Origin: Manduca sexta
Taxonomy: Eukaryota; Arthropoda; Insecta; Lepidoptera; Sphingidae
Direction: 5' to 3'
DNA: 64,000 nt
Assembly: GCF_014839805.1 (NCBI RefSeq)
Contig: NC_051129.1
Coordinates: 5,832,920-5,896,919, forward strand
A program made the translations under genes and the position numbers. The notes beneath the pieces were generated by a model. The model was not told where the DNA came from and did not search any database. It was given only the letters and a program-made list of their open reading frames with translations. Below, piece after piece: positions 29,601 to 44,600 of this stretch (positions within the stretch are counted from its first letter, which is position 1; each line of letters begins with the position of its first letter).

Positions 29601-32600
29601 GATACAGACGCGAAGTGGCGGCATTAATGTGTATGCATCTCATAGAAATGTGTATTATGATTATTCTCTCTTGCTATGCAAACAGGTACCATTACCTAGG
29701 CAGTAAACACCTCAGAACATCTATGTCTTATAAATTCTCAACATTATAATATATATTTAAACACATAACGTGAATTATTTATTTACAATATTAACAATAT
29801 TAATTTGTTTAAATATGACACTATTTACTTTACTTGCGTTTAAGCCCTCTATTTCCAAACATCACAATCATTTATCGTACTAATGAATTTAAATGCTGCT
29901 TTCTTTAAACGGATTATATTATACATATTTATAATTTCTGTGACCAAAAATGAGTACAAAATATTATATTAACTGCAGTAATATCTAGACCACAGATGTC
30001 AATTAAAATTGTTGTATTTTTGAAGTTTTACAATTAAAACTCTTATGTTAGGCATGTTTACATAACACCCTAAAGGGAAATGCTAAAAGTGCAATAAAGA
30101 CCCTATAACTAATTCTTTTCACTTAATTGCATATTTAAATGGGCACCATACATTCCTGAACATTCACCATTTCTAAATAATTGAGTCAAGAATGTACTTA
30201 TGCGGCGAACAAAGAAAACGCCTCTTACGCTCCATCGCTTTAACTGTCACTGCGTCGTGGAAACAGCAACACAAAACCTATTATGTCAACCGATACTTAT
30301 AGAAATTTTATAAGTGAACGGAGTAACTCTGACTCCGGATACATCCGAATTCCAATTACATCACAGACGAGTCCATTTCACTTTCCGACCTACCCGGAAG
30401 TGAATTCCTAAGCACGAGCATACGGCGCGGCCAAATTTTATATCGAGCAAACGACAATAGACTCTATGCAAAGTACTCATAGAGTGGCTCGAGTATACAT
30501 CGACTCGAGACGTTTAAGATATACTCTGAGGCATGCAAGAAACGGCGAAGCGGATGTGAACGTTTCGGGGCGACGATCAAAATGTGACTTAATTTTTGAG
30601 CGATAAAGTGTAAATTCTCTTCGTTCGTCAAAGAGACAGTCGCGAAAGTAGTGGCAACTTTCACGGCACGATGGGGGTGCAAGAGGCGGCCGCGCGGGGC
30701 CCAGCCGACGGCCCATTGACGACACCGTGACCTACATACCGCGGCTCCATTCATACCGCGGAGTGGCGGCGCGGAGTGCACGCGCAGGACTCTAAGCCCG
30801 TACATTTGCTGCTCACATTGTCACGCCGGAATTTCCATCGACCACTTACACAACCTCATGTCAGCGGTTGTCGCAATCGGACCTACGCGCTGTGGGCCGA
30901 GGTCGCCTCAACATCACTACACTTGTTCAATTAGAGCCTTCAATATCATGCGCAATCAAACAAACAGTTTTCACTCCATAAGCATTGCCAACTACGTTAC
31001 ATTCATGTATCGTAACATAATTCCTAAGTGGATTGGTTTGCTTATAGCTATTTATCACCAAAACAAATGATAAAAAAGAAATCAAGACACATATTATATA
31101 TAGTTTTTGGCCAAATATTATTGGACACTTTTGAAAATAGAAAATGAATTGACTAATTTATTTATACATAAGAATCACAAAAATTGTCCATAAACTATAG
31201 CATAAGCTCTGGCTCTGTACTGCGCTAGTCATCCTGAGCCATTACGCATCTTGTATGGCCTGGTTATTGCACTGACTTCAAAAGTCAAATTCACGACTGT
31301 TGTTTAAGGGCATAAATTGAATTATTGGTCCTAGGTAACTACTGCTTCTTCCTATTCACGAAATTTGTCAGTTAACTGGACCTACCCCACCAATAACCAT
31401 AAAGGAAAGCCAAGCAAATTAGCAAGTGGGTCACTCGAAAGTGAATGATCACGGCCGCTTATCAACACCCACAATACTAAAAGAAACGTGAGTGACACAC
31501 GTGTCGGTCTTCCAAAAAAGGAATAGGGAAATTGGGAGACAGTATATATAAATCCTGTAAAATTAATTGTTAGGCTTAAAGACATATCTATTATTATTCA
31601 TATGTAAAGAGGCTATTTAATTCCGATAAGTTTGATTTTTTACAAAACAAGGTATGTTAAACACTGAAGCAGTTCGGAGATAAATAAGTCTTTTGGGAAG
31701 GATACAGGAAGTTTTATGTTTACGAATAACATAAGGCACTCAGATAGTATTTTTTGTGTTTACCATGCTGCATCCAGGTTCACAGAATGACAGGTCGTCT
31801 CGACGGGATAAGTATACTATTGATACATCCATAATGTGAAGTACGCCATAAATCCGTTCCCGGCATTTATCAGAAATAGGAACGAAATAGTGGAATATGT
31901 TGAGTTTCTGGCAATTTCAGTGACTGTTCAAAATGTATGATGCCAGTCGGTTAATGGTATTGACAACTGTCTATTGGGCGACTCTAACACACAATTAATA
32001 CACTTCGCCATGGCGTGACATACACTACTCCTACATAATAATATCGATTTGAGGAAACCGAGACAGATTGTTTGTGAAATACATTTAACCAAAAGTTGCA
32101 ACGTTTATTCATGACAACTTTCTTTCTTATGTAATTGACCAAGATTGGTAATATAGAGTAGATTTTGAAGTATAAAAATGGTTTCATTCTTTGTTACTGA
32201 AATAAAGCGGGCGAAACATTTTCGTAACAATGAATGAAACATGCAACTCGGAATTCAATTAGCCCATGGCAAACAAGTACGCTAGAATATTATGATATTA
32301 TATTAACTATATATGATAAATACGATAGCACATAGTATAAATTAACAAAGGACATAAAAGGGCAACATTCAATCGTTATCATTTTATTACATCGCAATGT
32401 TCGATTCATCTCGTTCGTTTAAGAACGTTAAGAAGGTAATCCTCTAAATGGTTTTTATATGCATTTATAATTGAACAAAATGTCAGTTACATGTCATACG
32501 TCTATGCAAAATGTAGCGTTGTATGTGTTACACTGTTTCTATGTAATAAATGATACGAACTAAACGAGAGAATATAGTGGTTTGCGTGTTCAAATGACAT

Positions 32601-35600
32601 CATGTTAGACTTGGACACTTGCATTCTTTATACTGATCTCTCCCCGGGCGCCAAGTAGAACGCATTAATTTTGCATTTTATTTAAAGGATGTTGATGACG
32701 TTGCCAATAAAATACAATCGCGATTCACATTACTACGTTACTGAACTACATGTGCTAATGCACAGTTTCACTTGATTACAATTCGATCGTACAAAGGTTA
32801 CATTGTTCGATCAGACATCATTGTGCAACTTTATTAAATCAAATGGTAATAAAAAAGTAAAAGTCGACAAAGGCCAAATCTAGATAAAGCAGTAGGTACC
32901 TATACGTATATAATGCCCTAGTTCTCCAGATAGCAATATAAAAATACATCGAAATTGAAACATGCGATGTTCCACTCGGCCTTGGCATGTGGCAATGTAG
33001 ACGTCTGCGTCTAGCTGACACTTGCACCAAACATGTGGTGGTAGATGAATTGGCAATATGCGGTGGTTGCGCTAGGTATCGCAGACAGAGTAGGTACGAG
33101 GGGACAGACGGAGGAGGGCGAGCGGGGGGTACAGGGGGCGCCGGCTGCCAGACAGCGGGGCTCCGCATGGGAGGCTAACAGCAGCCTCTTGCATCGCTCA
33201 CTGCTCACCGTCGCGACAGCTTCATGCGAAGGCTGCTCCACTTTGATTAAAATTGCATATTAAGCAACTTTTACAAGACAGTTCGAATACGATCGGTCGA
33301 TACGCATATATATACAACACGTAGCTTTTTAAAATTGTTATCAGTTTTATTTAATTCCATTAATAATAGTTATACATTGAATTAAGTACTGGTTGCAGTT
33401 TCTATTAATTGTATTCACATGGAATCGTACAAGCTAATGCAATGCCCTAAAACAAAACTCTCAAGAATGTTTAATCCAACTTTGAAGTCGACCTATTTAA
33501 AGGCAAAAGTTACGAAATTGTTTTAAGCTGTACCTTAACCAAATATAGGTCAATGAAGTGCAGATTTACTCAGAATACTCAATGTCAAGGAGGGGAATCT
33601 GCCCGTTTAATATTAATGAGTGGGAATGGACACTATAAGCGTCTATTGAGTCTTGAATATATGTATTACACCAAACCTATTTTTTATTAGTAGGGAAGTA
33701 GATTTAAGATGATTTTAGTAGTATGGCTTAGAGTACAAAATCTTTATTTATATCCAAAGAAGGTTCAATACAGTGTCTATTTTTCTGTTTTCTTTATATT
33801 TCTAAATAACATATAACTAATGTTACATCTTGGATTACACTGCCGAATCGGTCACGCTATTATACGAGAATTTTGAATGGCAAATCATATGTTTCAGATA
33901 TTCGATGATGACTAGATATGTAATCACTGAATATTTATTCAACCATACGTCAACTACATACAGTAACATATTGTTTAAACTTCGACATCGTGACTCGTGA
34001 GTACACACATCTCCTTATTTTAACAGGATGGACTAAGAACATTAAAAATTATATATAAAAACCGACAATAGCATTTACACAAACAATGAATTATGTTTGC
34101 TATTTTAATTATATTGTGATGTTGTCTAAATCAAATTGGTGCAAAAAATTTGGGATTATTTTTCTATCTTATTAGCTCCAAACATAAAATATGAAAATTT
34201 ACACATTCGCAATGTTTTATGAGACAGTAGATGGAAATGCTATAACAGTAGTTTTAAAAAATATCGTATAAGTGCGAGTTAAATAATTTATATGTGTAAC
34301 AAGACATTGTTTCTTGCCAAACTTCATAACTCTAGGTCAAGGAGAAGTGCCCTATAGGTTTTAATACCTTTCCGTAATCGCAAAATATGCAAATATTTGC
34401 GACATATACAGTCGGTATTGATCGCGTTGACTTAAAACTTTGATTTTTTTTACGGCTGAAAGCGACTGTATACCCGAATATTTGATATAAATTTCAACTT
34501 GATACCTCTAAGCGTTACTGAGAAAAAAGATCTATGCAGACAGACAGATAGACATTTAAACATAAAAATTGAAATGGAACCTAAAACTGCCCTTCCCAAA
34601 GTCAACAACGGTGTTATATGTTACAAAATATATTGTGATTGTTTAGAGGATAAAATAGTTCAAAAGTGTCTTATTAGATATTTTTACAATGTTATGAAGC
34701 TACAAGACTTAGGGATGCCAGTAAAAGCTCTAGACAAAAAGCTTGTCTTTAGAATGTTATTAGGTGATGAAATGGTATAAGAAAAATATAGGCAGTCACA
34801 GAAAAGCCAAGAAACGTTTAAAAAACTGCGTATCCCAAGCCATTGTGGTGTGCGCCACTATCCGGACGTTATTTAGTATTTTTGTTATGAAAATATGTAA
34901 AGCGATAAGCTTCTCCTTGTCGATGTCTAATTATGGACAAATATAACTCAGCGAATAGGAAATGCATTAGTTGTATCTCTACCTACTGTACCCAACAAAT
35001 GAGTATGAACTTATATCATTCTATGCAAAAATGTATTGCAACAACTAATCACACCAAGTTCGAGTAAACTTAACGCTCACTCATTGCCGGTTATATTTAA
35101 TGCTATACACTTAAACATGTATTTCCTTTGGACGTATGAGAAAAATGATTGGAATGTAATATCTATTGAATGAGAGAGCAATTAATAATCAACATTCGAA
35201 AGCGTAAAAGGTGTCACGAATACCGACGAATTCCTTCGGCTGGCGCGCGTTTGATTACGCCGATTATTATTGACAGTGGACACTGGCATGCCGGTACCAC
35301 GGACACCGCGGCCAGAGGGGCTCGGCGGGGCTGCGGGCCGGAGCCAGGACATTAAGCGATTCCACCGCACCACCAATGAGGGACATTAATAAACAAAAAC
35401 AAATTGCCAGACGAACGTTTACAACGCGTGCAGATCACTAACTGTAAATAGCCATCATTAAAATGACCGAACCGACGATCGAAGCCCAAGAATCTAGTGA
35501 ATGTTAATTATACCCGTATGTTGGAATTTATTGAAATGAAATTAATTCTTGTTGAGATATTTACTAAAAGAAAGGTTCTGGTGAGTCGTGGGCTAGTGGA

Positions 35601-38600
35601 AGGCTCCCACGGACCGGTTCAGGTAAGTGGTCCATCAAACTCACAGCTCTTTCTCAGCCGGCGGGTGGCTCGAAGTCGCCGTCGCTCAGTTTTCGGCTGT
35701 CTGACTTAGCCATACAAAGGGCATTCAACATACATGTTTCGATTTTGAAAACGATGCACCGATTATATGGTTTCATACTTACACATTATAACAAATACGT
35801 ATAAGTATGAAATATTGATTATTATTTAAAACGACTATTATTAGTTATGTGGTAACTTAACTCTATCATGATAATAATGTTTTTAATAGAAAGAAAAATT
35901 AAGAACTAATTGATTTTTAAAATTTTCTTTTACAGCAGTAATGACAGCTCTTCATACTCAATGAAAAAGGCAAATAAGAAGTGGGAGCGCATAACTGCAC
36001 GTCATCAAATAAGTGACAGATAACTAAACCACAACTAAAATTTAAATCAAATAAAATACAGAGTGACATTAACTGCTTAACAAATTCGAGTAACTGAAAA
36101 AATATGATTGCATACTGACAACAATAACGAAAAGTCTGTTACTATTAAGAAAACGGTGACTGTAAATTTTGTTCTAAACAAAAAAAAGTTTTATACAAGT
36201 GCTCCCATTTTTAAATAAATTTCACTATAGTATGGGCAGCCACATACTATGTTATACAATAAGACTGAAAGTTCTTAATTTTCATAGCAAATTTTTTGAA
36301 AAAAATTGAATGCGTAAGTTTGTGAAAACGTTTAGTTGTTTATTATAGTTAACTCAATAAATAACAGCTGATCGGATTTTAATGAAATTTGGCACACAGA
36401 TAGACCATAACCTGGATGAATAAATAGGTTTATATCCCTGAAATTTGCTGCCGTGGATAATAATTGAACTCTTCTTCTTTCTAATATGACTTTTCAAATA
36501 GATGGCGCCGATATCGTACCGATGGCGTAAGGGATCAAGTTATTTAGGCTCGTTTGTATCGGAAACAGGCTTATCAAGCGAGCGAGGCCGCGAGCAACAC
36601 TTAGTTTTAAATAATTTTGAATTCTCGAATCACGTTCCTATGCCGTTATGGCCTGTCTCTACTTAGCATCAACCTCAACTCTTTCAAACTTACGAAATAT
36701 AAACTACGGTAGTATTGACACACACCTTTCATTTAATTCCTTTTGCTATTTCCGATGTACAAAAACTAATTGTCGTCTCAATAACAAAGATAATAAATAT
36801 AATATTTTCCACAGACATATCACTGGAATAAAAACAGAATAGCTTTAAGAATAGCTCTTCGTCACCGTTGTTTAGTCTCGCTTATTTACATGGAGGAAAG
36901 TTTTTATGCAATGAAAATAGTTTGTCTTTAGGACAATAATGTAAAGTGGGGTATAAGCCAGTTTGTAGTATAGTCGACAATAAACAATTTAAAGCGAACT
37001 GTCTTCCGTCGCCTCATTAAACCATTACATTACAATAAGTTCATTCTGAAATTCTAAAATTAATCGCGAAGTTTTAACAAAGTTGAACTCGCTCTATGAA
37101 GTCACAGAATTGTAATATTAACGAAACATTTACCGTGGATTCACACGAATTGCACTTGCAAACTATGCGATGGACAATTTTGTTTTAGATCGCCACTTGG
37201 AATGTTGCCAAAAATGTCACAATAAGGAGAAAAATGTAAACACAGTCGCATTCTAATTCAAAAATAAGGTCGTCTCGTCTCCCTGTCCATGAACGAGATG
37301 TCTCGCCAAAACATGACTCGTGTTACAAAAGCGAAACATATAATTCACTCCAAAGCTCTGGCTTTTATACTGGATTTAAAATATAATCATGTGTCGCCGG
37401 CTCGGCGGTTTTGTCTGGACGCTATAATTAACCTGTGTATTTAATAGTCACCTGTTTTGTCGCACGTGTAACATCTATTTATATCTTGGTTTGTTGAGTT
37501 TAGTTTAGCATGCTATAAGGATGTCAGCGTCGATTTGCCATATGTACTCGTATCCATGCACATTGAACAGAATTCAGTTTAAAGTCTCCGCACTTCCTAT
37601 TATCCGTATAATTCGGCTGCACGTTGTCTACGTTGTATTTTCCGGTAATATATCTTAAACAAATTTCAATCTTGCGGTTTATGTTTTAGAGTTGTACGTG
37701 CAATGTAGCAAGTAATTCGCGAAACTAATTTCGTAACAATAATGCAGGCACCCTGTCGATCACCTCTGCTATGCAAATGTAAATGATGTCACTGGTGAGT
37801 GGGCACAGAGCAGCTCGCAGTGCATGCCGTTTGTACGTACACACCCGACACAGGTATGTAGGTACGCGCGAGGCGCCATTGCGGATTTCCTTCAGCGAAT
37901 GCAGCATTCCGCGCGAACCTTCGCACTGACTCAGCGCACGTACTTTATCGATAATCACGCGAAGGTAATCGCTCGTATATTCAACAGGTGAATTATGAAT
38001 GGGACACGCCATTACTGCCACCTGTGAATATCGTCGGCCTATAAACCTCGCTAATGATAGGCCCGTATTGTACACGTTGCGGTTTATAATAATCAAATAA
38101 GAAAATAATAATTAAGATATGGGTACGTAAGAAATTTATAATATGAAACTACTTAAGTAAAAATTTTGTTTTATTTTTTTAGTAGATATCTATTTTTGTT
38201 AAATATATTTTAATTATTATTAATTAAAATATATTTAACAAAAATATTATTATAATATCTAGGTCCTAAACAAATAAAAACAAAAAGTTCTTAACGCCTT
38301 CTTTGTGTGAACCTGTTTACGTAAGCCTGTATGTATAAATATAAAGTGAACCATTCATATTACCAAACAAGGTTCGCGGCGACACCGAATTGAATTCTTT
38401 AGATTTACTCACCCGCGAGCCTGCATATTAATACAATTCACTCATACCATACTTGGAAAAATTGTGCATATGACAAGAACCGGTTCCAGTAGGTAAACAA
38501 TAATGACTCATAGATACAAAATAATTATTTATTCATCGTGCAAATAAAACATGCGCCGGATTTTCCCGCTGCAGTCGCGAATGCCATACGATGCTCTTTA

Positions 38601-41600
38601 AGCACAACAGTAAGCTCGTATAAACGGCACTGAATGCGCGGCGCCTATTTCCTAATCTTTGCTATTTATTTTAGACATACTCATTTCCTGATTCGTGTCT
38701 AGACTTCACTATAAGCACTATTAAACCTTAGTCGGCTACAAAAATACTTTTAATAAAACTGTAATTTAAATGGCAAAAAGCTCTATTACGTTTGAAACCC
38801 AATAATACTACACTAACTTAATAACCTTATAAACGATGATTATAATAATTTCATTTATTACAGTTGCCGTAGGATCTCTCAATGGAGATTTTTTTTACTT
38901 ATATTCTTAACTAGCTTTTGCTCGCGGCTTCGCCCGCGTGAAAAAGTTTTCAGAGATATATTAGGTATGTCTCGCCATATATTTTCCCGATAATATCCGA
39001 ATACTCATATATTCCCGATATAAAATGGAGCCTATATTTTAGGTTAGATCTCTAGCAATACATCGGTGAAAACTGCATTAAATTCCCCGCAGTAGTTTTT
39101 GCGTGATGTGTTTATTAAATTACAAAGAGGCAGCTAAAATTTTAAAAACTTTTGGTGTGGCCTCTGTAGATCTAATAAAGACTACCATATTAGTATTTTT
39201 CGATATCTATAATGTACAGATATTGACGTGTTTTATTATAATATGTAAAGATTAGTTAATTAATGTATCGAAACGTCACAATTCAATTATTCGATGTAAA
39301 GCTCATAAAACAAGATAAATAAATACATTACTTGGAATATAAGAATAGCACATTTCTAAGTAATATGTTGGGACTTACTATTACATAAGACGTCATGAAA
39401 CGTCATTGTTAAATGGTACAATATGAAATTATAATTACTAATTTCAAAGTTTAATATTTATACGGCTGTATAGAATAGGCGCTAGTTGTCACCGGTGTAT
39501 TATTCTATAATAGGCAATTAGACGGGCATACGACGTGTGACGCGCAGGCGCAGCTCCGTGACGCATGCATACAGCCAGGGCCTGACTAATGCGGCGCTTG
39601 CGCACTGCACTACAACCTTCCAACTAATTGATATTATGAACCAGTATCCGATAAAAACACAACACACGAATATTTATTATTTAATATGTTTTAACAGAAA
39701 CACGCAGCGGAACTGCAAATTATCAAAAGATACTTAATTTTTTTAATTTGCAATCGAGTCCTACTTGTAACAACAGCTCATACTTAAACGCATGTACCGA
39801 AACCGATCGCCAAAGGAACACAACTATGCAGCATTCAACAAGAACAAAACAAATATCCACCGTGGTGATTGACTGGGCACTTTTAGCTTACAAGCAAACG
39901 CGCGCCGGTTGGCGCACAGGAAATCGTAAAAGTGCATCTAGAGCAACGTTGTTGGTGCGCATCTTCCGGTAAAGCGCTTTCCGGCGCCGCGCCGCGCCAC
40001 CCGCTTGTTTCCGCTTCATGTGATCACACTGCGCCGTGCGCCGTGCGCCGTGCGCCGAGCGCCGAGCGCCGAGCGCCGAGCGCCGAGCGCCGTCATACAC
40101 ATGGGAAAAACGTTTACTCAATCTTCTATTTTAGGAAACCATTTACGCACAGCAAATATTTATTGAATAACATAATATTTGTCGCTATTATAGATTCGTT
40201 GGTGTAGTTATCTATAATTGATGCTTTATAGATGTGAAACTTTCGTGTACTTTGTTAACAGCGCATTTTATATCTTAAAGGATTTTGTTAAAATGTTTAA
40301 TATATAGGTACATAATTATACACGTAAATAGTTTATATTACCTAACTCTCATATACCACGCTCATCGAAACGCTAGAAAAAGTTTGTAATTATTTTCTAC
40401 ATATAACTCAATTTTAAATGATGACTCATTCTACTGATGAAGTATGGGTATTTCCAAAAGGCAAAGGGAATACTTTCCTCACCTTGAATATTGCATTTCC
40501 TGTCCCACAAGTTATCTTATTCAAAAACGACTTAATAGATTACGATATGATGCTCTTGTAACTATTATTACCGTAAATAATTTTGAACAGATTGTTTTAT
40601 ACGTTAACTTTTATTTACACTGTGAGGTACGGTTAACGATTACTTGAAAATACAAACCTAAACGTAACTTCACAAACTTTATTTTTACATGCAACTTCTC
40701 GTATTACCTTTTGTTTGCTGTCTCATTGATATGTACCTATTTATCATACACACTCTAAGACAGTTTTAACTGTAAATATGTACGTCAACATAAAAACAAT
40801 ACACATATTTACTTCCACAATACCTTCAAATTAATAATAGAAAGGCCAAGTGAATATTCAAGACACGGCTAGCTAACAGCACAATTTTCATGGTGAATTA
40901 ACTACCTACCGCAGATTAATTGCCCACACTTAAATTTGTATTTCCAAGAAGATTATTGCAGTAATTATTCCCTGAGGAGTGGCGAGCGACACCTGCTGAT
41001 GATTACAACAGTTACGAGTATCCTCGCGAGCACCGAACCGCTGAATGATATAACATCATCCAGTGATGAATGATGATTAAATACGATATTCCTGTTACTG
41101 ACGTGTTACCACGAAAATCTTATTTCTCGTGTTCCTAGGTAGCGCTTGGAAATTTCCTTATATTATTGTGGAGGATGTAGGATAATACATTTATGACAAT
41201 ATCATAACGACTGACGGATAAAGCACAGCTGAAACTGGTGGCTCTACGAGTAGTAGCGTAGCTTGCCATAGAGGGCCCTATATGAAAATTTATCGGAGGC
41301 CTTCAGAGCAACGCGAACTTTTGGGCGCTCACTTGGTTTAATATAGGTATGAGCCAAGGTGGCCCCCTGAAACTCGGGCCCTTTTTCACTGACACGTCAG
41401 ACACAGCGGTAAGTACGCGCTAATTTACGAGCGTGGATTTGTTTATTCGAGTTCCATAAAGTTAGTTAAAACTAAAAAGATTTTTTATAAATCCGTCCGA
41501 AAATTTTTCTACCATGGTCCACGGCCTACGATTTCATTGATAAATTTTAGTCATATATAAATGCAAAATTTACACGGTTTTTCAAAGTATTACAATATAA

Positions 41601-44600
41601 TATATCGTAATAAACATAGTCAAATAATTTTGTTGTGTGCCTTATATAAATAATTTTAACACTTAGTTAAACTAAGAGACGATTATCATTAATTATAAAT
41701 TACTTTGGAGAGTAAAGAACGCACTACAACTTCAAGGCGACAACATTAACAATACCTACTAAATACATTAATATTGCATTTGTAACATTCATATTCGAAT
41801 TCTAAAAAATATAGACATATAGTATTTATCGATAATGTCATTACTGTATATTTCACAAGACTGTACTAGCCGCATTCCTATGGCGGCTCATGAACTCGGG
41901 CGCGGATTTCGATTCACAGAATTTGATTACTCCTGAATCTTTATAGGGCGTATTAACAAATCATATCATATCCATTTACATACTTAGGACCTAATAGTAA
42001 ATCAACCCTGGCACGGCACCTTTTTTAAGGAAAATAAATAGCGAACAGGATATTTTTTTTTACATTTGAATAATCCAAAATTATTAGCTTATTTTATTCA
42101 TCTGATAGTCAGCAAGGTGAATGTCAGTTTTAACTGCATTTATAATCGAGTATTGACTACATTGGATAAAAATAGTTCAAAAGTGTTCGGTAGACTATAA
42201 TTTGAATTTTATGTATTAAAAACTGCGGAATATTCAATGCAAATATTTACGTATCCCATTAATGTTCACGTGCTCTGTAAAGATGAAAAATCATCATCAA
42301 AAATTTCATGTTTGTGGTCCAAAAGTAGTATTAATAATAGAAATCATTCCTGCTGAAAGTAAAGCACCCATCACCCTAAATATTTATCAATTATATAAAA
42401 TTTTATTGGCATTCATAATGACGTGGCCCTCTTACATTCTCAAAGTACATACTTTCAAACAAAAAAAAAAATCAATGCGTAGAAGCGAACAGTGTTTTAG
42501 AAAGTATCGCTTTAGTAAGGAATTCGTTATGAAATAGTATTAAATGGTATTGTTTGTGACGGCAAAGAAAAAATGAAAAAGCAAACAGTTGCGCATTCCA
42601 TTGGCTAGTGCACGTGGTACATTCCAATGGGGTCATGCACCACACGAGGCGCGCGTGCGTAAAAACAAGTGCAACGTTCCCGATCGGTCCGGCCCTGCTG
42701 CCTGCGCACTTTTCTTCACAATCGGCTCCAAATCGCTTAAATGAACGGTGTCTTACGTTTCATATTCAAATATCATAACGTAAACAATCGTTTGTCGATG
42801 CGACGCTTGCTGTTCAATTTTAAACAATTTATTGCGTTCAGCCTTTAATATGCTTTGTATTTGTTATCGTGCCAAAAATACACTACTCAGCGTTTCTAGT
42901 AAACTTCATTTTAAATTTAGACAAAAACATATTATATGTACATATGACGTTTGTGTTGAACCTTTTTGCTAAATAGGTACATACTCTCAAGTTAGTAAAA
43001 ATGGTCTTGTAATATTTGTAATTTGCATATTGTGACATTTTCCTCGCAGTGTGTGATTAATATCAACATAGATACTCATACACGTTATATGTATGTATAG
43101 GGAAAAGTGATTCCAAACTGCATGTTACAGTTATAATTTACGTGTTTCTATTTAAAGCTACGGGTTTTGTTATTTCCTTGTGTGAATGTGAATTTTGCTA
43201 TATAAAAGCCAGCGTGGAACTATTTTAGTTAGTGTAACATTCCATTGTGGAGGGAAAGCGGCAGAAGCTTTGGCGTGTGGCAGGGCGGTGGGTCGGAGGC
43301 TTCGCAGGAATGCGGCCGGACGCACGGCCTCGCTACATTACAGCCTACCCCCCGCGCCGCACTTCCCACCGCCTCTTCGAATACCCGCAGTTTTACACTT
43401 ACTACTTACATTGCATTATTTGTTCGCAACACAAAAAACAACATTTGTAATTTGATATGACGTAATAATAATTATATGTACGAAGTTATTAACTTTGGTT
43501 TCCGTAAAATGTATGTTATACATAGTTATTTAACTGCTAGCATTTTTTAACTCAACTTAGGTATTAACAAATAGAAAAAGCAATTCTTAGCTCGTGAAAC
43601 TAAATATTGACAGTGATTTGTTTATGTTTTTTTTTAAATTCACAAGGAGCACCAGTTTTTCAGCCTTCCATAATTTACAGGGACGTAATTATCATTGCGA
43701 AGAAATGAAACAGATTTGCACAAAAGGCTAATTATTTAAGTAGGCCGTGGGCACGGGCTCATATGTGAATACAGACGCGCGCCTTAGAACGAAACCCGTG
43801 AAAGGAGCGAAGGCCGACACATTCCCGAGGCTCTAATCGTAAATTATAGCAGCGCGAACGACGTCGGAGCCGGCAGGAGAGCTTGTTACGATATTTGAAC
43901 AAATTCCCGCCGGTGTTAATCTGCATAATAACAGCGGCGGACACAAAGCGGTTACCGACTCCCATTATGCGCAGGCGCCATCCACAGCCCGCGCGCCACC
44001 GCCACACCGCCACGCCGCCCCCGCTTTCACCTCCTCCAGGTTCGGTCCGGGCACCACACGGCGCGCTATACGGACACACGATCGTTCGAACCCGATACCG
44101 ACAAAATGCGATGTTAAATCGACTCGCCTTATCGTCTGTCATCATAATGAATGCCTGCGAAACTTTGGTATGTTTTATATATGAACAGAACGTTCCATGC
44201 GCGGCTAACTTATATTTTTTTATATTCTAGGAAATCAACAATACAAATATTACGAAGCGCTACCTGTAGGATGGAATTCAGGAACATAAATGAATTGAAT
44301 GCGCCTGGGCAAGCTGTGCACACAGGCGCAATGGCACCGCACACTGCACGGTACAAGCCGCAACGGTGCACGGTGCAAACATGCCGTACTAGTAGATCCC
44401 TATTAATTAACTTTGTGATAATGATACTTTTCATGTACATACGTATGTGTTCTGTTAAAGGCGCACTGTATCATTACTTTATTACAATTGGCAGTAGTTA
44501 ATCGCTATGAAAGTAATTATACAAACGTTACCTCATTAGAGGCGCAATTATTTCTGTAATGAGCAAGAGTACGATCTGAATAACAAGCAGAAAAGTCGGG

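Noticed and set aside
34499..34780. 93-codon plus-strand frame with fairly protein-like composition
   Set aside because: Begins inside a decayed repeat end, and no family could be recognised; could be a transposon remnant but not supported as a gene.
37725..38096. 123-codon minus-strand frame
   Set aside because: No recognised domain, no splice context, lies in a GC-balanced island where chance frames are long; kept only as a regulatory candidate.
41261..41420. Possible transposon piece with 'gagggccctatatg' and 'aaactcgggccctttttc'
   Set aside because: Looks repeat-like but I could not define ends or relate it to a family.
43759..44230. Overlapping 128-codon (minus) and 115-codon (plus) frames
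   Set aside because: Both strands open over the same CpG-rich stretch, which reflects lack of stop codons in GC-rich DNA; peptides are Arg/Pro/His-rich without motif.
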